This document shows positions 55,189-64,000 of a stretch of 64,000 nt of DNA, piece by piece (the first letter of the stretch is position 1; every line of letters starts with the position of its first letter). Position numbers and translations under genes: made by a program. Below the pieces are notes generated by a model. The model did no database searches. It was given only the letters and a program-made list of their open reading frames with translations, and was not told the origin of the DNA. The DNA is from DASSSQ01 sp963839285 (GTDB lineage: Bacteria; Actinomycetota; Thermoleophilia; Gaiellales; Gaiellaceae). The stretch covers positions 40,304 through 104,303 of the forward strand of contig CAWIUN010000003.1 in NCBI GenBank assembly GCA_963839285.1. The letters run 5' to 3'.

Positions 55189-56375
55189 CTATCCGACCAG
55201 CTTGTACGAGCCGTCGGACTGGATCTTGAAGATGTAGAACTTCGCGTTCAACGGATCGTTCGACTTGGTCGAGAAGCGGAACTTGCCGCCCAGCAGCCAG
55301 TTCGAGATCCGCACCTTCTTCACCTGCCGAAGCACGTCGCGCCGCTGCTTGATCGTCCCCTTGCCGGCGACGCACGCCTTCTTGATCGCGTTCAGCGCGA
55401 CCTGGACGGCGCCGTAGGCGGGCGGGCCGAACGAGCCGACCGCCTTGCCCTTGTTGTCGGCCTTCCAGCCGGCGATCAGCGCCTTGTCGGCGGCGATGCC
55501 GGTGATGTCGGGCGCGAAGTTCGAGACGTACGAGCCCGGCACCTTGAACTGCGAGGAGTCGTTCGAGCCGTCCGACCCGAACACCTTCGCCTTCTTGCCC
55601 TGCTCGAGCAGCTGCTGCGCGAACGTCTGCGCGTCGCCCGGCTTCTGCGTCGGGAAGAAGACGATGTCGGCGTCGCTCGGCACCTTGGTCACGAAGGCCG
55701 AGTAGTCGGTCGTCGTGTTCGAAGCCGAGAGCCGCGAGGTCGAGACGCCGCCCTTCTTCAGCGTCCGCTCGACCGCGTCCGCCAGGCCCGTCGAGTACGG
55801 CTCCTGGAAGTCCATGACCACGACCTTCTTCACCTTCAGGCGTCTTGATCATGTAGTTCGCGTCCGTCGGGCCCTGGATGTAGTCGCCCGGGACGACGCG
55901 GAAGAACGCGGGCGTGCCCTCCTTCTTGCCGCCCTCGGTCTTCGTCAGCGTCGTGCGGGTCGCCGACGGCGAGATGTGCGCCATCCCGGCGTTGAAGTAG
56001 GCCTGCGCTCGAGGCGGCGACGGCGCCGGAGGTCGCCGGCCCGATGATCGCGACGACGCGGCTGTCGGCGATGAACTTCTGCGCGACGGTGGTCGCGACG
56101 CCGGAGCCCTGCTCGACCGGGGTGTCGCCGTTGACGATCTGGATCTTGAGGCCGAGCCTCGGCGCCAGCGTCTTGACGGCGTACTTGGCCCAGCTCGCCT
56201 GCTCGTTGCCGAGGAAGCCCGCGCCGCCGGTGAGCGGCGTCACGAGCCCGAGCTTCAGCGTGCTCTTGCAGCTGACCGCGGTCGCGGTCGAGCTCGCCTC
56301 GCGGCTGCCCTGCGCCGTCGCCGCGACGACCGCAGTGGCGAGAAGCGCGAGAGCGAGGGCGATGCCCTTCTTCAT
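55189..56375 (-). CDS. LIV-type substrate-binding protein (second system)
   Basis: This is a protein of about 394 aa. The signal peptide MKKGIALALALLATAVVAAT ends near residue 22, without a lipobox. The mature protein has LKLGLVTPLTGGAGFLGNEQA, VAIIGPATSGAVAASSA, FFRVVPGDYIQGPTDANY, VVVMDFQEPYSTGLAD and FGPPAYGAVQVALNAIKKA, the expected two-lobe type I binding fold. Extra bases near 55845 and 56009 break the frame; the total length leaves remainder two, in agreement. AGGAGG lies 6 bases before the ATG. It is the first gene of the second importer operon. Confidence 0.88.
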
Positions 56376-56584
56376 CTGGTTCCTCCTTGCTTGCCGGGGA
56401 GTCGTGCGCGCGGCTCCACGTCACCGCTCAGGCGCACCAGTGTCCCCGGCCCGAGTCGGTGTGTCAATGATCAAATACCTCGCGAGCCGCGTGCTCGGAT
56501 CCGTCCATGTACCTGATGAGACGACCGAACGCGGCCTCGGTTTGAGCGGCCTCGGGCTCGACGAGTCGAGCGGCCTCGCGCCGG
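56376..56584 (-). promoter_or_regulatory. Promoter of the second LIV importer and adjacent repeats
   Basis: On the minus strand, TTGACA (plus coordinates 56462-56467), a 17-base spacer and GACACT (56439-56444) form a promoter. It is overlapped by TTGATCA just upstream of the -35 box. Further away, the 9-base word GCGGCCTCG occurs three times (56531, 56546, 56570) and GCTCGAC/GTCGAGC forms a perfect short dyad (56556-56571), possibly the terminator of the deoxyribosyltransferase-like gene. No gene is seen in this 209-base gap. Confidence 0.5.
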
Positions 56585-57035
56585 TCAGGCCGCCCGCTCG
56601 AGCTCGTCCCGCCACCGCTCGAGCAGGCCGAGCACCTCGTCGATGCTGTCGACGACCGCTCCGCTCTCCTGGACGCAGCCCTGGACGAACAGGTTCAGAC
56701 GCCGGCCCCCGCCGGCGCTGCGGAAGTCGGTCAGCAGGCCGACCGTCCCCTTCTTGCGGGGGTCCGAGAGCGCGAGCCCGTGGAAGAGGCCGATCTCGCA
56801 CGCCGTCCCGTCGTCGACCGTCGGGCCGTCGAGGAGCGCCACGACGGCGTTGGCGTCGGCGAGCCCGGCGACGTCCTGCTCGAAGATCCGCGCCGGCTGC
56901 GGTCTCGGCGTCGGCGAGCGCCTGCTCGTGCGGGACGAAGACCTCGATCCCGGCGGCCCGGATCCGGGCCGCGCACCGGTCGAGGAACTCGCGCTCGTAG
57001 GGCGTGAACAGCGGGCCGGCCAGGTAGACGCGCAC
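56585..57035 (-). CDS. Nucleoside 2-deoxyribosyltransferase-like protein
   Basis: This is a protein of about 149 aa. The N-terminus VRVYLAGPLFTPYEREFLD is the typical first strand, then GIEVFVPHEQ, ANAVVALLDGPTVDDGTACEIGLFHGLAL, where the Glu in CEIG corresponds to the catalytic nucleophile (the segment covers about residues 81-109). One extra base near 56900 breaks the frame. Starts at GTG 57035 or 57044 are both possible; I chose the one closer to the first strand. It follows the TauE gene after about 40 bases. Family members exchange bases on deoxynucleosides, but many, such as the YtoQ group, have unknown roles. Confidence 0.78.
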
Positions 57036-57076
57036 GGCCTGCACGATCGCCGCGCGGCGCGGATCCGTCAAGACGG

Positions 57077-57830
57077 TCAGACGACGAGCTTGACGATCGC
57101 GACGCAGCCGACGCCGACGATCACGGCCCGCAGCCAGACCGGCGGCAGGCGCCTGCCGACGTGGGCGCCGAGCTGCCCGCCGACGACCGCGCCGACCGCG
57201 ATCAGCAGCGCGGCCCCCCAGGCGATGTGGGCGACGAAGACGAAGATCGCCGCCGCGACGAGGTTCGTCAGCAGCGCGAGCACGTTCTTGAGCGCGTTGA
57301 TCCGCTGCAGCCCCTCGTGCAGCACGAGCCCGAGCACGGAGAGGATCAGGATCCCCTGCGCGGCGCCGAAGTAGCCGCCGTAGACGCCGGTCAGGTAGAG
57401 GCAGGCGAGCGCGAGCGGGCCGACGCGCTCGGGCCGGCCGTCGCGCCGGGCGGCGAGCCGGGCGGAGAGCCGCGGGCCGACGACGACGAGCACGAGGGCG
57501 ATCGCGATGAAGACGGGGACGATCTCGCCGAAGGCGGACTCGGGCAGCACGAGCAGCAGGACGGCGCCGGTGATCCCGCCGAGCAGCGAGACGACGCCGA
57601 GCCGCGCCGCGCGCGCTCCCTGGCCCGCGAGCTCGCGCCGGTAGCCGAAGCGCCCCCGAGAGCGAGCCGGGCACGAGGCCGACGGTGTTCGAGACGTTCG
57701 CGGTCACCGGCGCGTAGCCGAGCCCGATCAGCACCGGGAAGGTGATCAGCGTCCCGGAGCCGACGATCGTGTTGATGCCGCCCGCCGCGACGCCGGCCGC
57801 GGCGATCGCCAGCCCCTCGAGCACGGTCAC
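57077..57830 (-). CDS. TauE/SafE-family sulfite/anion exporter
   Basis: This is a membrane protein of about 250 aa. The first helix contains AAAGVAAGGINTIVGSGTLITF, then ANVSNTVGLVPGSLSG, YLTGVYGGYFGAAQGILILS (the second half-repeat) and NALKNVLALLTNLVAAAIF, which form the two DUF81-type repeats of TauE. One extra G near 57652 breaks the frame in the first half. The GTG or ATG start at 57830 is 9 bases after the VWA gene stop. Such proteins export sulfite, sulfoacetate or similar anions. No sulfur-oxidation gene lies beside it except the distant rhodanese. Confidence 0.83.
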
Positions 57831-57839
57831 GGCCGGAGC

Positions 57840-58919
57840 CTACGGCAGCCGGGGCGCGAACACCGCCGAGAGCGCTCCCGCGGCGACGAGCAGCAGGGCC
57901 GCCAGCCCGAGGAAGTCCCGGGTGATCTCGACGCGGCCCTGCTCCCGGCCGAGGCTCGAGCCGAGCCGCTCGTAGGCAGAGCGGAGCGCCTCGGCGCTGC
58001 GCGCGTCGTAGAACTTGCCGCCGGTCGTCTGCGCGATCGCGCGCAGCGTCGCCGGGTCGGGCGGCACCGGGATCGAGCCGCCGCCGCCCAGCCGCCGCCG
58101 CAGCCGCCGCCGAACCCGCCGCCCGCCGCCGAAGCCGCCCCCGCCGAAGTCGCGCTGGAGGACGCCGTTCGGGGTGCCGAGCGCGACGGTGTAGACGGGC
58201 GCGTTCGCCTCCTTCGCCCGCTGCGCGCCCTCGAGCGGCTGCAGCGTCCCGCGGGTCTGCTTGCCGTCGGAGAGGAAGAGGATCGAGAGCGGGCCCTGCT
58301 TGCGCTCGGGCGCCGCCGCCGCGCTCCGGACCGTGTAGGCGATCGTCTGGGCGCCGGGCCGGGGGCCGCCGACCGACTGCAGGCCGAGGTCGACCGCGGC
58401 CGCGATCGCGTCGCCGATCGCCGTGCCGCCGAAGCCGGGGAAGTAGCCGAGCGTGTCGACCGCCTGCAGGAGCAGCTCCCGGTCGGTCGTCGCCGGCGCG
58501 ATCACCTGCGGCTCGCCCGCGAAGGCGACGATGCCGACCCTCAGCTTCTTCGGCGCCCGCTCGAGGAAGGTGCGGACCGCCGCCTGCGCCGCGCCGAGCC
58601 TGGTCGGCTTCACGTCGGTCGCCTGCATCGAGCCGGACGCGTCGACGACGAGGATCACGGTCGCGTTGTCGCGCTCGACCGACGTCGTCCGGCTCGGCCG
58701 GGCGACCCCGACGCAGAGCGCGGCGACCGCGAGGGCGAGCAGGGCGGGTGCGACCCACCGGCGCCAGGAGCGGCCGCTGCCGGCGACCGAGGCGAGCACC
58801 TCGAGGTTCGTGAAGCGGACGGCGTAGCGGGCGCGCCGGCGCTCGAGCAGCCGCCAGGCGACGGCGGCGACCGGCAGCACGAGCAGGGTCAGGAGCAGCA
58901 GCGGGTGCCCGAGGTGCAC
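57840..58919 (-). CDS. VWA-domain membrane protein (BatA-like)
   Basis: This is a 359-aa protein. Two N-terminal membrane helices (LLLLTLLVLPVAAVAWRLL and WVAPALLALAVAALCVGVA) precede a von Willebrand A domain with a full MIDAS motif DASGS in VILVVDASGSM, TAIGDAIAAAV and FLSDGKQTRG, and a C-terminal helix (LAALLLVAAGALSAVFA) follows. Near the middle is a run RRVRRRLRRRLGGGG that reads as Gly-rich in another frame. It may hide a compensated pair of base errors. The GTG start overlaps the secreted-protein stop. It belongs to the MoxR/DUF58/VWA module. Confidence 0.85.
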   Translation of the reverse strand: MHLGHPLLLLTLLVLPVAAVAWRLLERRRARYAVRFTNLEVLASVAGSGRSWRRWVAPALLALAVAALCVGVARPSRTTSVERDNATVILVVDASGSMQATDVKPTRLGAAQAAVRTFLERAPKKLRVGIVAFAGEPQVIAPATTDRELLLQAVDTLGYFPGFGGTAIGDAIAAAVDLGLQSVGGPRPGAQTIAYTVRSAAAAPERKQGPLSILFLSDGKQTRGTLQPLEGAQRAKEANAPVYTVALGTPNGVLQRDFGGGGFGGGRRVRRRLRRRLGGGGSIPVPPDPATLRAIAQTTGGKFYDARSAEALRSAYERLGSSLGREQGRVEITRDFLGLAALLLVAAGALSAVFAPRLP

Positions 58920-59629
58920 TACGTCCCCCCCGCGCAGACGGCCGAGACCTGGACGACGGCGCGGACGCCGGAGAGGGCGAAGCCGCCGCGGGCGGTGACC
59001 GCGACGCTGCGCCCCCGGATCCGGGCGCGGGTCGTCGCGGCCGCGATCTGCGTCCGGGTCGGCGGCGCCTCGGTGTAGAAGCCGACCGCGTGCGAGGCGC
59101 CGACGAGCCGCTCGTTCGCCGAGCAGGTCGCGGTGACGGTGCGCGTCGCGCCGGCCGGGATCCGCGCCGTCCTCGTGCGCCGGACCGTCGGCTGACCCGG
59201 CGGCACCGTCTTCGTCGCCGAGGTCGGGATCCGCCGGCCGCCGCCCGCGGCCGGGATGCAGCCGACGTGCGGCCGGAACGTCTGCGGGCCCGAGCCGGCG
59301 CCGACGTAGGAGGCGAGGAAGACGGCGGAGCGCGCGGTCGTGATCCCCGGGTTGACGGGCGTCCCGAGCGTGCCGAGGAAGCCGACGTCGATCGCCCGGT
59401 CGGTCAGCTCCGCGTCGAGCCCGCCGACGATGTAGCCGCGCGGGCAGGTGAGCTGGAACTCGACCCGGGGCCGCGGCACGCTCGCCGCCGCCGGGACGAC
59501 GACCCAGGGGCCGGCGACCGGCACGCAGACCTGGAAGCCCTTGCACTCGTTCGTGGCCCCGGCCGGCGTCGCCAGCACGGCCGCGGCGGCGGCGAGGGCG
59601 GCGAGGACGAGCAGCACGCGGGCGGTCAC
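58919..59629 (-). CDS. Secreted Cys-containing protein of unknown function
   Basis: This is a 236-aa protein with a signal peptide (MTARVLLVLAALAAAAAVLA, cleaved after ATPAGA). The mature part has six cysteines, in NECKGFQVC, LTCPRGY, HVGCIPA, ATCSANE and SAVCAGG, which could form three disulfide bonds, and Thr/Arg-rich stretches. I do not recognise the family. It is inserted between two VWA genes with 4-base or closer overlaps on both sides, so it is co-translated with them and probably acts outside the cell with their extracytoplasmic VWA domains. The frame is intact. Confidence 0.8.
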   Translation of the reverse strand: MTARVLLVLAALAAAAAVLATPAGATNECKGFQVCVPVAGPWVVVPAAASVPRPRVEFQLTCPRGYIVGGLDAELTDRAIDVGFLGTLGTPVNPGITTARSAVFLASYVGAGSGPQTFRPHVGCIPAAGGGRRIPTSATKTVPPGQPTVRRTRTARIPAGATRTVTATCSANERLVGASHAVGFYTEAPPTRTQIAAATTRARIRGRSVAVTARGGFALSGVRAVVQVSAVCAGGT

Positions 59630-60591
59630 GGGATCACCCGCCGGAAGAACGCCAGGGAGAGCCCCGCGCCTGCGAGCACGAGCCCGGCGGCGCCGCCCGA
59701 GAACATGTCCGTGATCTCCCGGTCCTTGGCGACGTGCCCGAGCCGCGAGCCGAGGCTCTTGTAGACCTCCGCGAGCTTCGCGTCGCTCGGGGCGCGGAAG
59801 AACTGGCCGCCGCTCAGGCGCGCGACGAGCTGCAGCGTCGCCGCGCTCGTCGGCACCTTGATCACCTGCGTGTAGCCGCCGGGGAGCTGCACCTCCACCT
59901 CGCCGTCCGGCGTCCCGAGCAGGACGGTGTAGACGGGCACGTGCAGCTGCCGCGCCTTCGTGGCCGCGTCGCGCGGGGCCGTCCGGCCGCCGTCGCGGGC
60001 GCCGTCGGAGATCAGGAGCACCGAGGTCGGCGGCACCGAGCCGTCGCTGCCGCGCTGCTTGCGGCCGAGCTGGGCGGCGAGCGTGACGGCGTCGCCGAGC
60101 GCCGTCCCCTCGCCGGTCTTCAGCGACGCGAGCGACTTCTCGACCAGGCTGCGGTCGTCGGTCGGCGGCAGCGCGACGACGGCGCGCGACCCGAAGGCGA
60201 TCACGCCGATCCGGAACTTCTTCGGCGCCTCGTCGAGGAAGGCCTTCGCGGTCGAGACGGCGGCGCCGAGCCGCGAGGGCGCCACGTCGGTCGCCCCCAT
60301 CGAGCGCGACGTGTCGATCGCGAGCAGCACGGTCGCCTCCTCGCGCGGCTGGTTGACGATCGCGTGCGGGCGCGCGACGCCGAAGATCATCGCCGCGAGC
60401 CCGGCCAGGAGCACGGCGAGCGGCAGGTAGCGGAGCCTGCCCGGCCGGCGGTCGACGAGGTTCGGGATCAGCGCCGGGCTCGCGAACGCCGACGCGGCCG
60501 CGCGCCGGCGCCGGTCGGCCCAGACCCAGAGGGCGAGCAGCGCGGGCAGCGCGAGCAGCGCGAGCAGCCAGAGCGGCGACTCGAACCTCAC
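59626..60591 (-). CDS. VWA-domain membrane protein (BatA/BatB-like)
   Basis: This is a 321-aa protein with two N-terminal membrane helices (LWLLALLALPALLALWVWA and LPLAVLLAGLAAMIFGVA), a VWA domain with MIDAS residues in VLLAIDTSRSMGATD, TALGDAVTLAA and LLISDGARDG, and a C-terminal helix (AAGLVLAGAGLSLAFF). It is a paralogue of the gene at 57840, with the same layout. Its start overlaps the DUF58 stop, and its stop overlaps the secreted-protein start. In other bacteria such proteins work with MoxR ATPases in stress tolerance or cofactor insertion. The frame is intact. Confidence 0.88.
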   Translation of the reverse strand: MRFESPLWLLALLALPALLALWVWADRRRRAAASAFASPALIPNLVDRRPGRLRYLPLAVLLAGLAAMIFGVARPHAIVNQPREEATVLLAIDTSRSMGATDVAPSRLGAAVSTAKAFLDEAPKKFRIGVIAFGSRAVVALPPTDDRSLVEKSLASLKTGEGTALGDAVTLAAQLGRKQRGSDGSVPPTSVLLISDGARDGGRTAPRDAATKARQLHVPVYTVLLGTPDGEVEVQLPGGYTQVIKVPTSAATLQLVARLSGGQFFRAPSDAKLAEVYKSLGSRLGHVAKDREITDMFSGGAAGLVLAGAGLSLAFFRRVIP

Positions 60592-61517
60592 CGGAGCTGC
60601 CGCCTCCGCCGCAGGAAGACCGCGAGCGTCCGCAGCCAGTCGCCCTCGGTCGAGAGGACGACGTGGCGGACGCCGACCGACGAGAGCACGCGCGCGAGCC
60701 CGCTCCGCTCCTCGGCGGCCGCGGCGGCGAAGCGGTCGCGCAGCTTCGCGTCGCGGGTGTCGACGCGCAGCTGCCTGCCCGTCTCCGGGTCGACGAGCCA
60801 GAGGTCGCCCGCGTTCGGGAGCACCTGCTCGCGCGGGTCGCGGATCTCGACGGCGATCACGTCGTGGCCGCCGGCGAGCTCGAGCAGCGGCTGCCGCCAG
60901 TCGATCGTGCCGCGGAAGTCCGAGACGACGACGACGAACCCGCGCTGGCGGGCGACCGCGCCGGTGCGCGCGAGCGCGTCGGCGAGCGTCGCGTGCTCGG
61001 AGCCCGGCACGTGCTCCTCGCGCAGCGCGCGCAGGAGGCCGAGCAGCCCGACCCGCCCCGGCGCCGAGGGCATCGTGCGCGGGTTCGCGTCCCCGAAGGT
61101 GACGACGCCGAGCCGGTTCCCGCGCCGCGTGCCGAGGTGGCCGAGGGCGAGCGCGACGCCCTCGGCGACGTCCGCCTTGCGCCGGTCGGCGGTGCCGAAG
61201 GCCATCGAGGCGGACGTGTCGAGCACGAGCCAGGTGACGAGCACCCGCTCGGCGAGCTGGACGCGCACGTGCGGCTCGCCGGTGCGGGCGGTCACGTTCC
61301 AGTCGAGCCGGCGCACGTCGTCGCCGGGCGCGTACGGCCGCACCTGCGCGAGCTCGGAGCCGTCGCCGAGGTGGGCCGAGCGGTAGTCGCCGGCGAGGAG
61401 CGAGTCCATCCGCCGCCCGATCTGGACGTCGAGCGCCCGCAGGAGCGCGTCCGGCATCGGGCCGGGGCCGGGCTGCTCCGGCGTCGCCCTGCGCAGCAGG
61501 GCGTGGAGGACGCTCAC
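60588..61517 (-). CDS. DUF58-domain protein
   Basis: This is a 309-aa soluble protein. The DUF58 signature is GSELAQVRPYAPGDDVRRLD followed by WNVTARTGEPHVR, and a VWA-like fold with LVLDTSASMAFG lies downstream. No membrane helices are seen, unlike many DUF58 proteins that have two at the N-terminus. It links the MoxR ATPase gene (100 bases upstream) with the VWA genes (4-base overlap). It is the conserved partner of MoxR, likely a cytoplasmic adaptor. The frame is intact. Confidence 0.92.
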   Translation of the reverse strand: MSVLHALLRRATPEQPGPGPMPDALLRALDVQIGRRMDSLLAGDYRSAHLGDGSELAQVRPYAPGDDVRRLDWNVTARTGEPHVRVQLAERVLVTWLVLDTSASMAFGTADRRKADVAEGVALALGHLGTRRGNRLGVVTFGDANPRTMPSAPGRVGLLGLLRALREEHVPGSEHATLADALARTGAVARQRGFVVVVSDFRGTIDWRQPLLELAGGHDVIAVEIRDPREQVLPNAGDLWLVDPETGRQLRVDTRDAKLRDRFAAAAAEERSGLARVLSSVGVRHVVLSTEGDWLRTLAVFLRRRRQLR

Positions 61518-61616
61518 GCGCCTCCCTCGCCGTCGTGCCGTGACCTCCGGCCCCGCGCCGCGGGCGACGGCCGAGGAGCCCGCGCGTGCAGCGTCGAGAC
61601 GGGCGACCTCACCTGC
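61518..61616. other. Short gap between the moxR stop and the DUF58 gene
   Basis: These 99 bases separate moxR from the DUF58 gene on the same strand. I see no convincing promoter, hairpin or small gene, so the two are probably transcribed together. Confidence 0.4.
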
Positions 61617-62678
61617 CTACGCCGCCGTCAGCCGCGAGAGGTCGATTCGCGGCGCCTCGACCGCCTCGAGCACGGCGTCGAGGATCGCGTCCGAGCCGAC
61701 GTCCTCCGCGAGCGCCTGGTAGGTGAGCACGAGCCGGTGCCGCATCGCGTCCTTGGCGAGCTCCTGCAGGTCGGCGGCGACCGCGTACTCGCGCCCGCGG
61801 ACGAGCGCGAGCGCCCGCGCCGCCTGCACGAGGCTGATCGGCCCGCGCGGGCTCGCCCCGTAGGCGATGTAGTCGGCGAGCTGCGGCAGCCCGTGCGCGG
61901 CCGGCTCCCGGGTCGCGGTCGCGAGCGCGACGGCGTAGGAGACGAGCGCCGGGTCGACGTAGATCGAGAAGACGGCCTGCTGCAGCTCCTTCAGGTCGTC
62001 GAGCGAGAGCGCCTGGCGCAGCTCGGGGGCGTCGGTCAGCTGCCGCTGCACGATCGTCAGCTCCTCGTCGTGCTCGGGGTAGCCGATCACGACCTTGAGC
62101 ATGAAGCGGTCGATCTGCGCCTCGGGCAGCGGGTAGGTGCCCTCGGACTCGATCGGGTTCTGCGTCGCCATCACGAGGAACGGGTCGGGCACCTCGTGGG
62201 TCGTGTGACCGATCGTCACCTGCCGCTCCTGCATCACCTCGAGCAGCGCCGACTGCACCTTGGCGGGGGCGCGGTTGATCTCGTCGGCGAGCAGGAAGTT
62301 GCAGAAGACCGGGCCGAGCTCGGTGTCGAACTCGCCCTGGCCGGGCCGGTAGATGCGCGTGCCGACGAGGTCGGAGGGGACGAGGTCGGGGGTGAACTGG
62401 ATGCGCGCGAAGGAGCCGCCGAGCACGCCGGCGGTCGTCTTGATCGTCAGCGTCTTCGCGAGGCCCGGCACGCCCTCGATCAGCAGGTGGCCCTGGGCGA
62501 GCAGGCAGACGAGCACCCGCTCGAGCATCGCGTCCTGGCCGGCGATCACGCGCCGGATCTCGAACAGCGCCTGCTCGAGGCGGTCCTTCGCCTCCGGGGG
62601 CGAGAGGACCTGCACGCCGCTCGCGCGGGAGGCGCGCGGCTCCTCGGGCAGCGTCGCAGGGTCGGTGGGCTCGGTCAC
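61617..62678 (-). CDS. moxR: MoxR-family AAA+ ATPase
   Basis: This is a 353-aa AAA+ ATPase. Walker A is EGVPGLAKTLTIKT, Walker B is FLLADEINRAPAKVQSALLEVM (described by residues 130-151), sensor 1 is MATQNPIESEGTYPLPEAQ and the arginine-finger region is DRFMLK. The C-terminal lid with ASPRGPISLVQAARALAL is typical of MoxR proteins. The GTG start at 62678 has AAGGGAG 6-7 bases upstream. It is the first gene of the module and probably acts as a chaperone that remodels the VWA partners. The frame is intact. Confidence 0.94.
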   Translation of the reverse strand: MTEPTDPATLPEEPRASRASGVQVLSPPEAKDRLEQALFEIRRVIAGQDAMLERVLVCLLAQGHLLIEGVPGLAKTLTIKTTAGVLGGSFARIQFTPDLVPSDLVGTRIYRPGQGEFDTELGPVFCNFLLADEINRAPAKVQSALLEVMQERQVTIGHTTHEVPDPFLVMATQNPIESEGTYPLPEAQIDRFMLKVVIGYPEHDEELTIVQRQLTDAPELRQALSLDDLKELQQAVFSIYVDPALVSYAVALATATREPAAHGLPQLADYIAYGASPRGPISLVQAARALALVRGREYAVAADLQELAKDAMRHRLVLTYQALAEDVGSDAILDAVLEAVEAPRIDLSRLTAA

Positions 62679-62751
62679 CAGGGCTCCCTTCGCTCGTCGT
62701 CGGAGTCACATACGAAAGCAGAGAGAGTTAAGTTTGGGGTAAGACCGCAGT
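62679..62751. promoter_or_regulatory. AT-richer divergent promoter region, moxR and kynureninase
   Basis: The 73-base gap contains an AT-rich stretch (about 62708-62742) that stands out from its surroundings. On the plus strand TAAGTT (about 62729-62734) is a possible -10 box for kynureninase. On the minus strand TATGTG is a possible -10 box for moxR. Neither has a clear -35 box. Confidence 0.35.
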
Positions 62752-63997
62752 GTGGAGGCGCCGACGACTGCCGAGGAGCTCGACGCGCGCGACCCGCTCG
62801 CCGGCTTCCGCGAGCGCTTCGTGCTCTCGCGGCCCGAGCGGATCTACCTCGACGGCAACTCGCTCGGGCGGCTGCCGCTCGCCGCGGCCGAGGCGCTCGC
62901 GTCCCGGGTCGAGGAGTGGGGCGAGCGGCTCGTCTCGGCCTGGCCCGACTGGATCGACCTGCCCCGCGAGGTCGGCGACCTGCTCGCGCGGGCGGCGCTC
63001 GGCGCCCGCGCCCGGCGAGGTCGCGGTCTCCGACTCGACGACCGTCAACCTCTACAAGCTCGCCGCGGCCGCGCTCGCCGACCGGCCCGGCGCGCTCGTC
63101 GCCTGGGCCGACGAGTTCCCGACCGACCGCTACGTGCTCGAGGGCCTCGCGGAGCGCGAGGGCCGCGAGCTGCGGCTCGTCGAGGCCGATCCCGTCGAGG
63201 GGCCGGGCGCCGCCGACGTCGAGCGCGCCTGCGCGGGCGGCGCCGCGCTCGTCGTCTGCTCGCACGTCGCCTACCGCTCCGGCGCCCGCGCCGACCTGCG
63301 CGCGGTGACCGAGGCGGCCCACGCGGCGGGCGCGCTCGTCCTCTGGGATCTCTCCCACGCCGCCGGCTCGGTCGAGGTCGGGCTCGAGGCGGCCGGCGCC
63401 GACCTCGCCGCCGGCTGCACCTACAAGTACCTCTGCGGCGGGCCGGGGGCGCCCGCATTCTGCTACGTGCGCGAGGAGCTGCAGGAGCGGCTGCGCTCGC
63501 CGATCCAGGGCTGGTTCGGCCAGCGCGCGCAGTTCGAGATGGGGCCCCGCTACGACCCGGAGCCCGGGATCGCCCGCTTCCTCGCCGGGACGCCGCCGAT
63601 CCTCGACCTGAGCGCCGTGCGCGCGGGCGCCGACCTCGTCGAGGAGGCGGGCATCGCCGCGATCGAGGCGAAGGGCCGCGCGCTGACCTCGTACGCGGTC
63701 GAGCTCGCCGACGCCTGGCTCGCGCCGCTCGGCTTCGAGCTCGGGACGCCGCGCGACCCCGCCCGCCGCGGCGCCCACGTCTCGCTGCGCCACCCGGAGG
63801 CGTGGCAGATCACGCGGGCGCTCGTCGAGCGCGCCGACGTCGTCCCCGACTTCCGCGCGCCGGACTCGGTCCGCTTCGGCTTCCCGCCGCTCTACACCCG
63901 CTTCGCCGACGTCCACGAGGGCTTCCGGCGGCTGCGCGACCTCGTCGCGGTCGGCGCCCACCGCACGTTCCCGCCCGAGCGGGCGCGCGTCACCTAG
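62752..63997 (+). CDS. kynU: Kynureninase
   Basis: This is a PLP enzyme of about 414 aa that cleaves kynurenine (or 3-hydroxykynurenine) to anthranilate (or 3-hydroxyanthranilate) and alanine. It has RIYLDGNSLGRLP near the N-terminus, VSDSTTVNLYKL, the PLP-binding Asp in LWDLSHAAGSVEV, the Schiff-base Lys in GCTYKYLCGGPGAP, PIQGWFGQ and the C-terminal FRAPDSVRFGFPPLYTRF. One extra C near 63006 breaks the frame; the total length leaves remainder one. The start is GTG at 62752. Together with the tryptophan dioxygenase at 29500 it gives two of the three steps from tryptophan to anthranilate. It ends 3 bases before the window end. Confidence 0.92.
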
Positions 63998-64000
63998 ACC

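Noticed and set aside
58080..58150. A simple-sequence repeat or antigen-like Gly-rich domain in the VWA gene
   Set aside because: The stretch is only about 70 bases of GGC/CGG-type sequence and may include compensated base errors. It is too ambiguous to call a separate feature.

Overview
The window is a GC-rich chromosome segment with frequent GTG starts. Adjacent genes very often overlap by four bases (GTGA or ATGA). It has many ABC importers, a LacI-regulated sugar locus, molybdenum hydroxylase genes and promoters consistent with leaderless mRNA. This fits an aerobic or facultative heterotrophic actinobacterium, possibly a soil Thermoleophilia lineage. The phylum is inferred with fair confidence, the class only weakly. 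I saw no rRNA, tRNA, CRISPR array, transposase, integrase or phage gene.

Layout. (1) 112-17654 is a carbohydrate locus. On the minus strand it has a SIS isomerase, a ROK kinase, two sugar permeases, a binding protein, a LacI regulator, a glycosidase and a two-domain metallo-beta-lactamase-fold protein. Divergent from these, on the plus strand, are an ABC ATPase, a GH38 alpha-mannosidase, a PfkB kinase and a GH13 glucosidase. It ends with a second, orphan binding protein. (2) 17716-22624 is a plus-strand operon: cupin, OsmC, SDR, then a styrene/indole monooxygenase pair of the StyA1/StyA2B type, the second fused to its flavin reductase. (3) 22729-28565 holds mixed genes: an aldo-keto reductase, a class V aminotransferase, a rhodanese-NagA open frame, a methyltransferase, a PPOX-class protein and a PadR/cupin divergent pair. 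(4) 28562-38805 is a minus-strand chain: a branched-chain-type ABC importer, two ketopantoate-reductase-like genes, an M24 homologue, tryptophan 2,3-dioxygenase and a PLP ammonia-lyase, headed by a TIM-barrel isomerase. (5) 38891-51166 starts with a GntR regulator, followed by a long minus-strand catabolic run. That run has a three-subunit molybdenum hydroxylase, CoxG, an LLM oxidoreductase, an M20 hydrolase, an FAA hydrolase, an M24 peptidase, an HMGL-like synthase and an FAD oxidoreductase. (6) 51232-56375 is a second LIV-type importer. (7) 56585-63997 has a deoxyribosyltransferase-like gene, a TauE permease, a MoxR/DUF58/VWA module with a Cys-rich secreted protein, and kynureninase.

How the parts fit. 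The sugar locus would import an oligosaccharide, cut it in the cytoplasm, phosphorylate the products and isomerise them. One LacI-type operator overlaps both divergent -35 boxes. The two LIV-type importers sit next to amino-acid or heterocycle catabolism. All four substrate-binding protein genes are followed directly by a strong hairpin.

Data quality. About 39 reading-frame breaks occur in 26 of 60 genes. All but one resolve as one extra G, C, A or T (equivalently two missing bases), which points to sequencing or assembly error rather than gene decay. For each broken gene I give the full span and the approximate break point.
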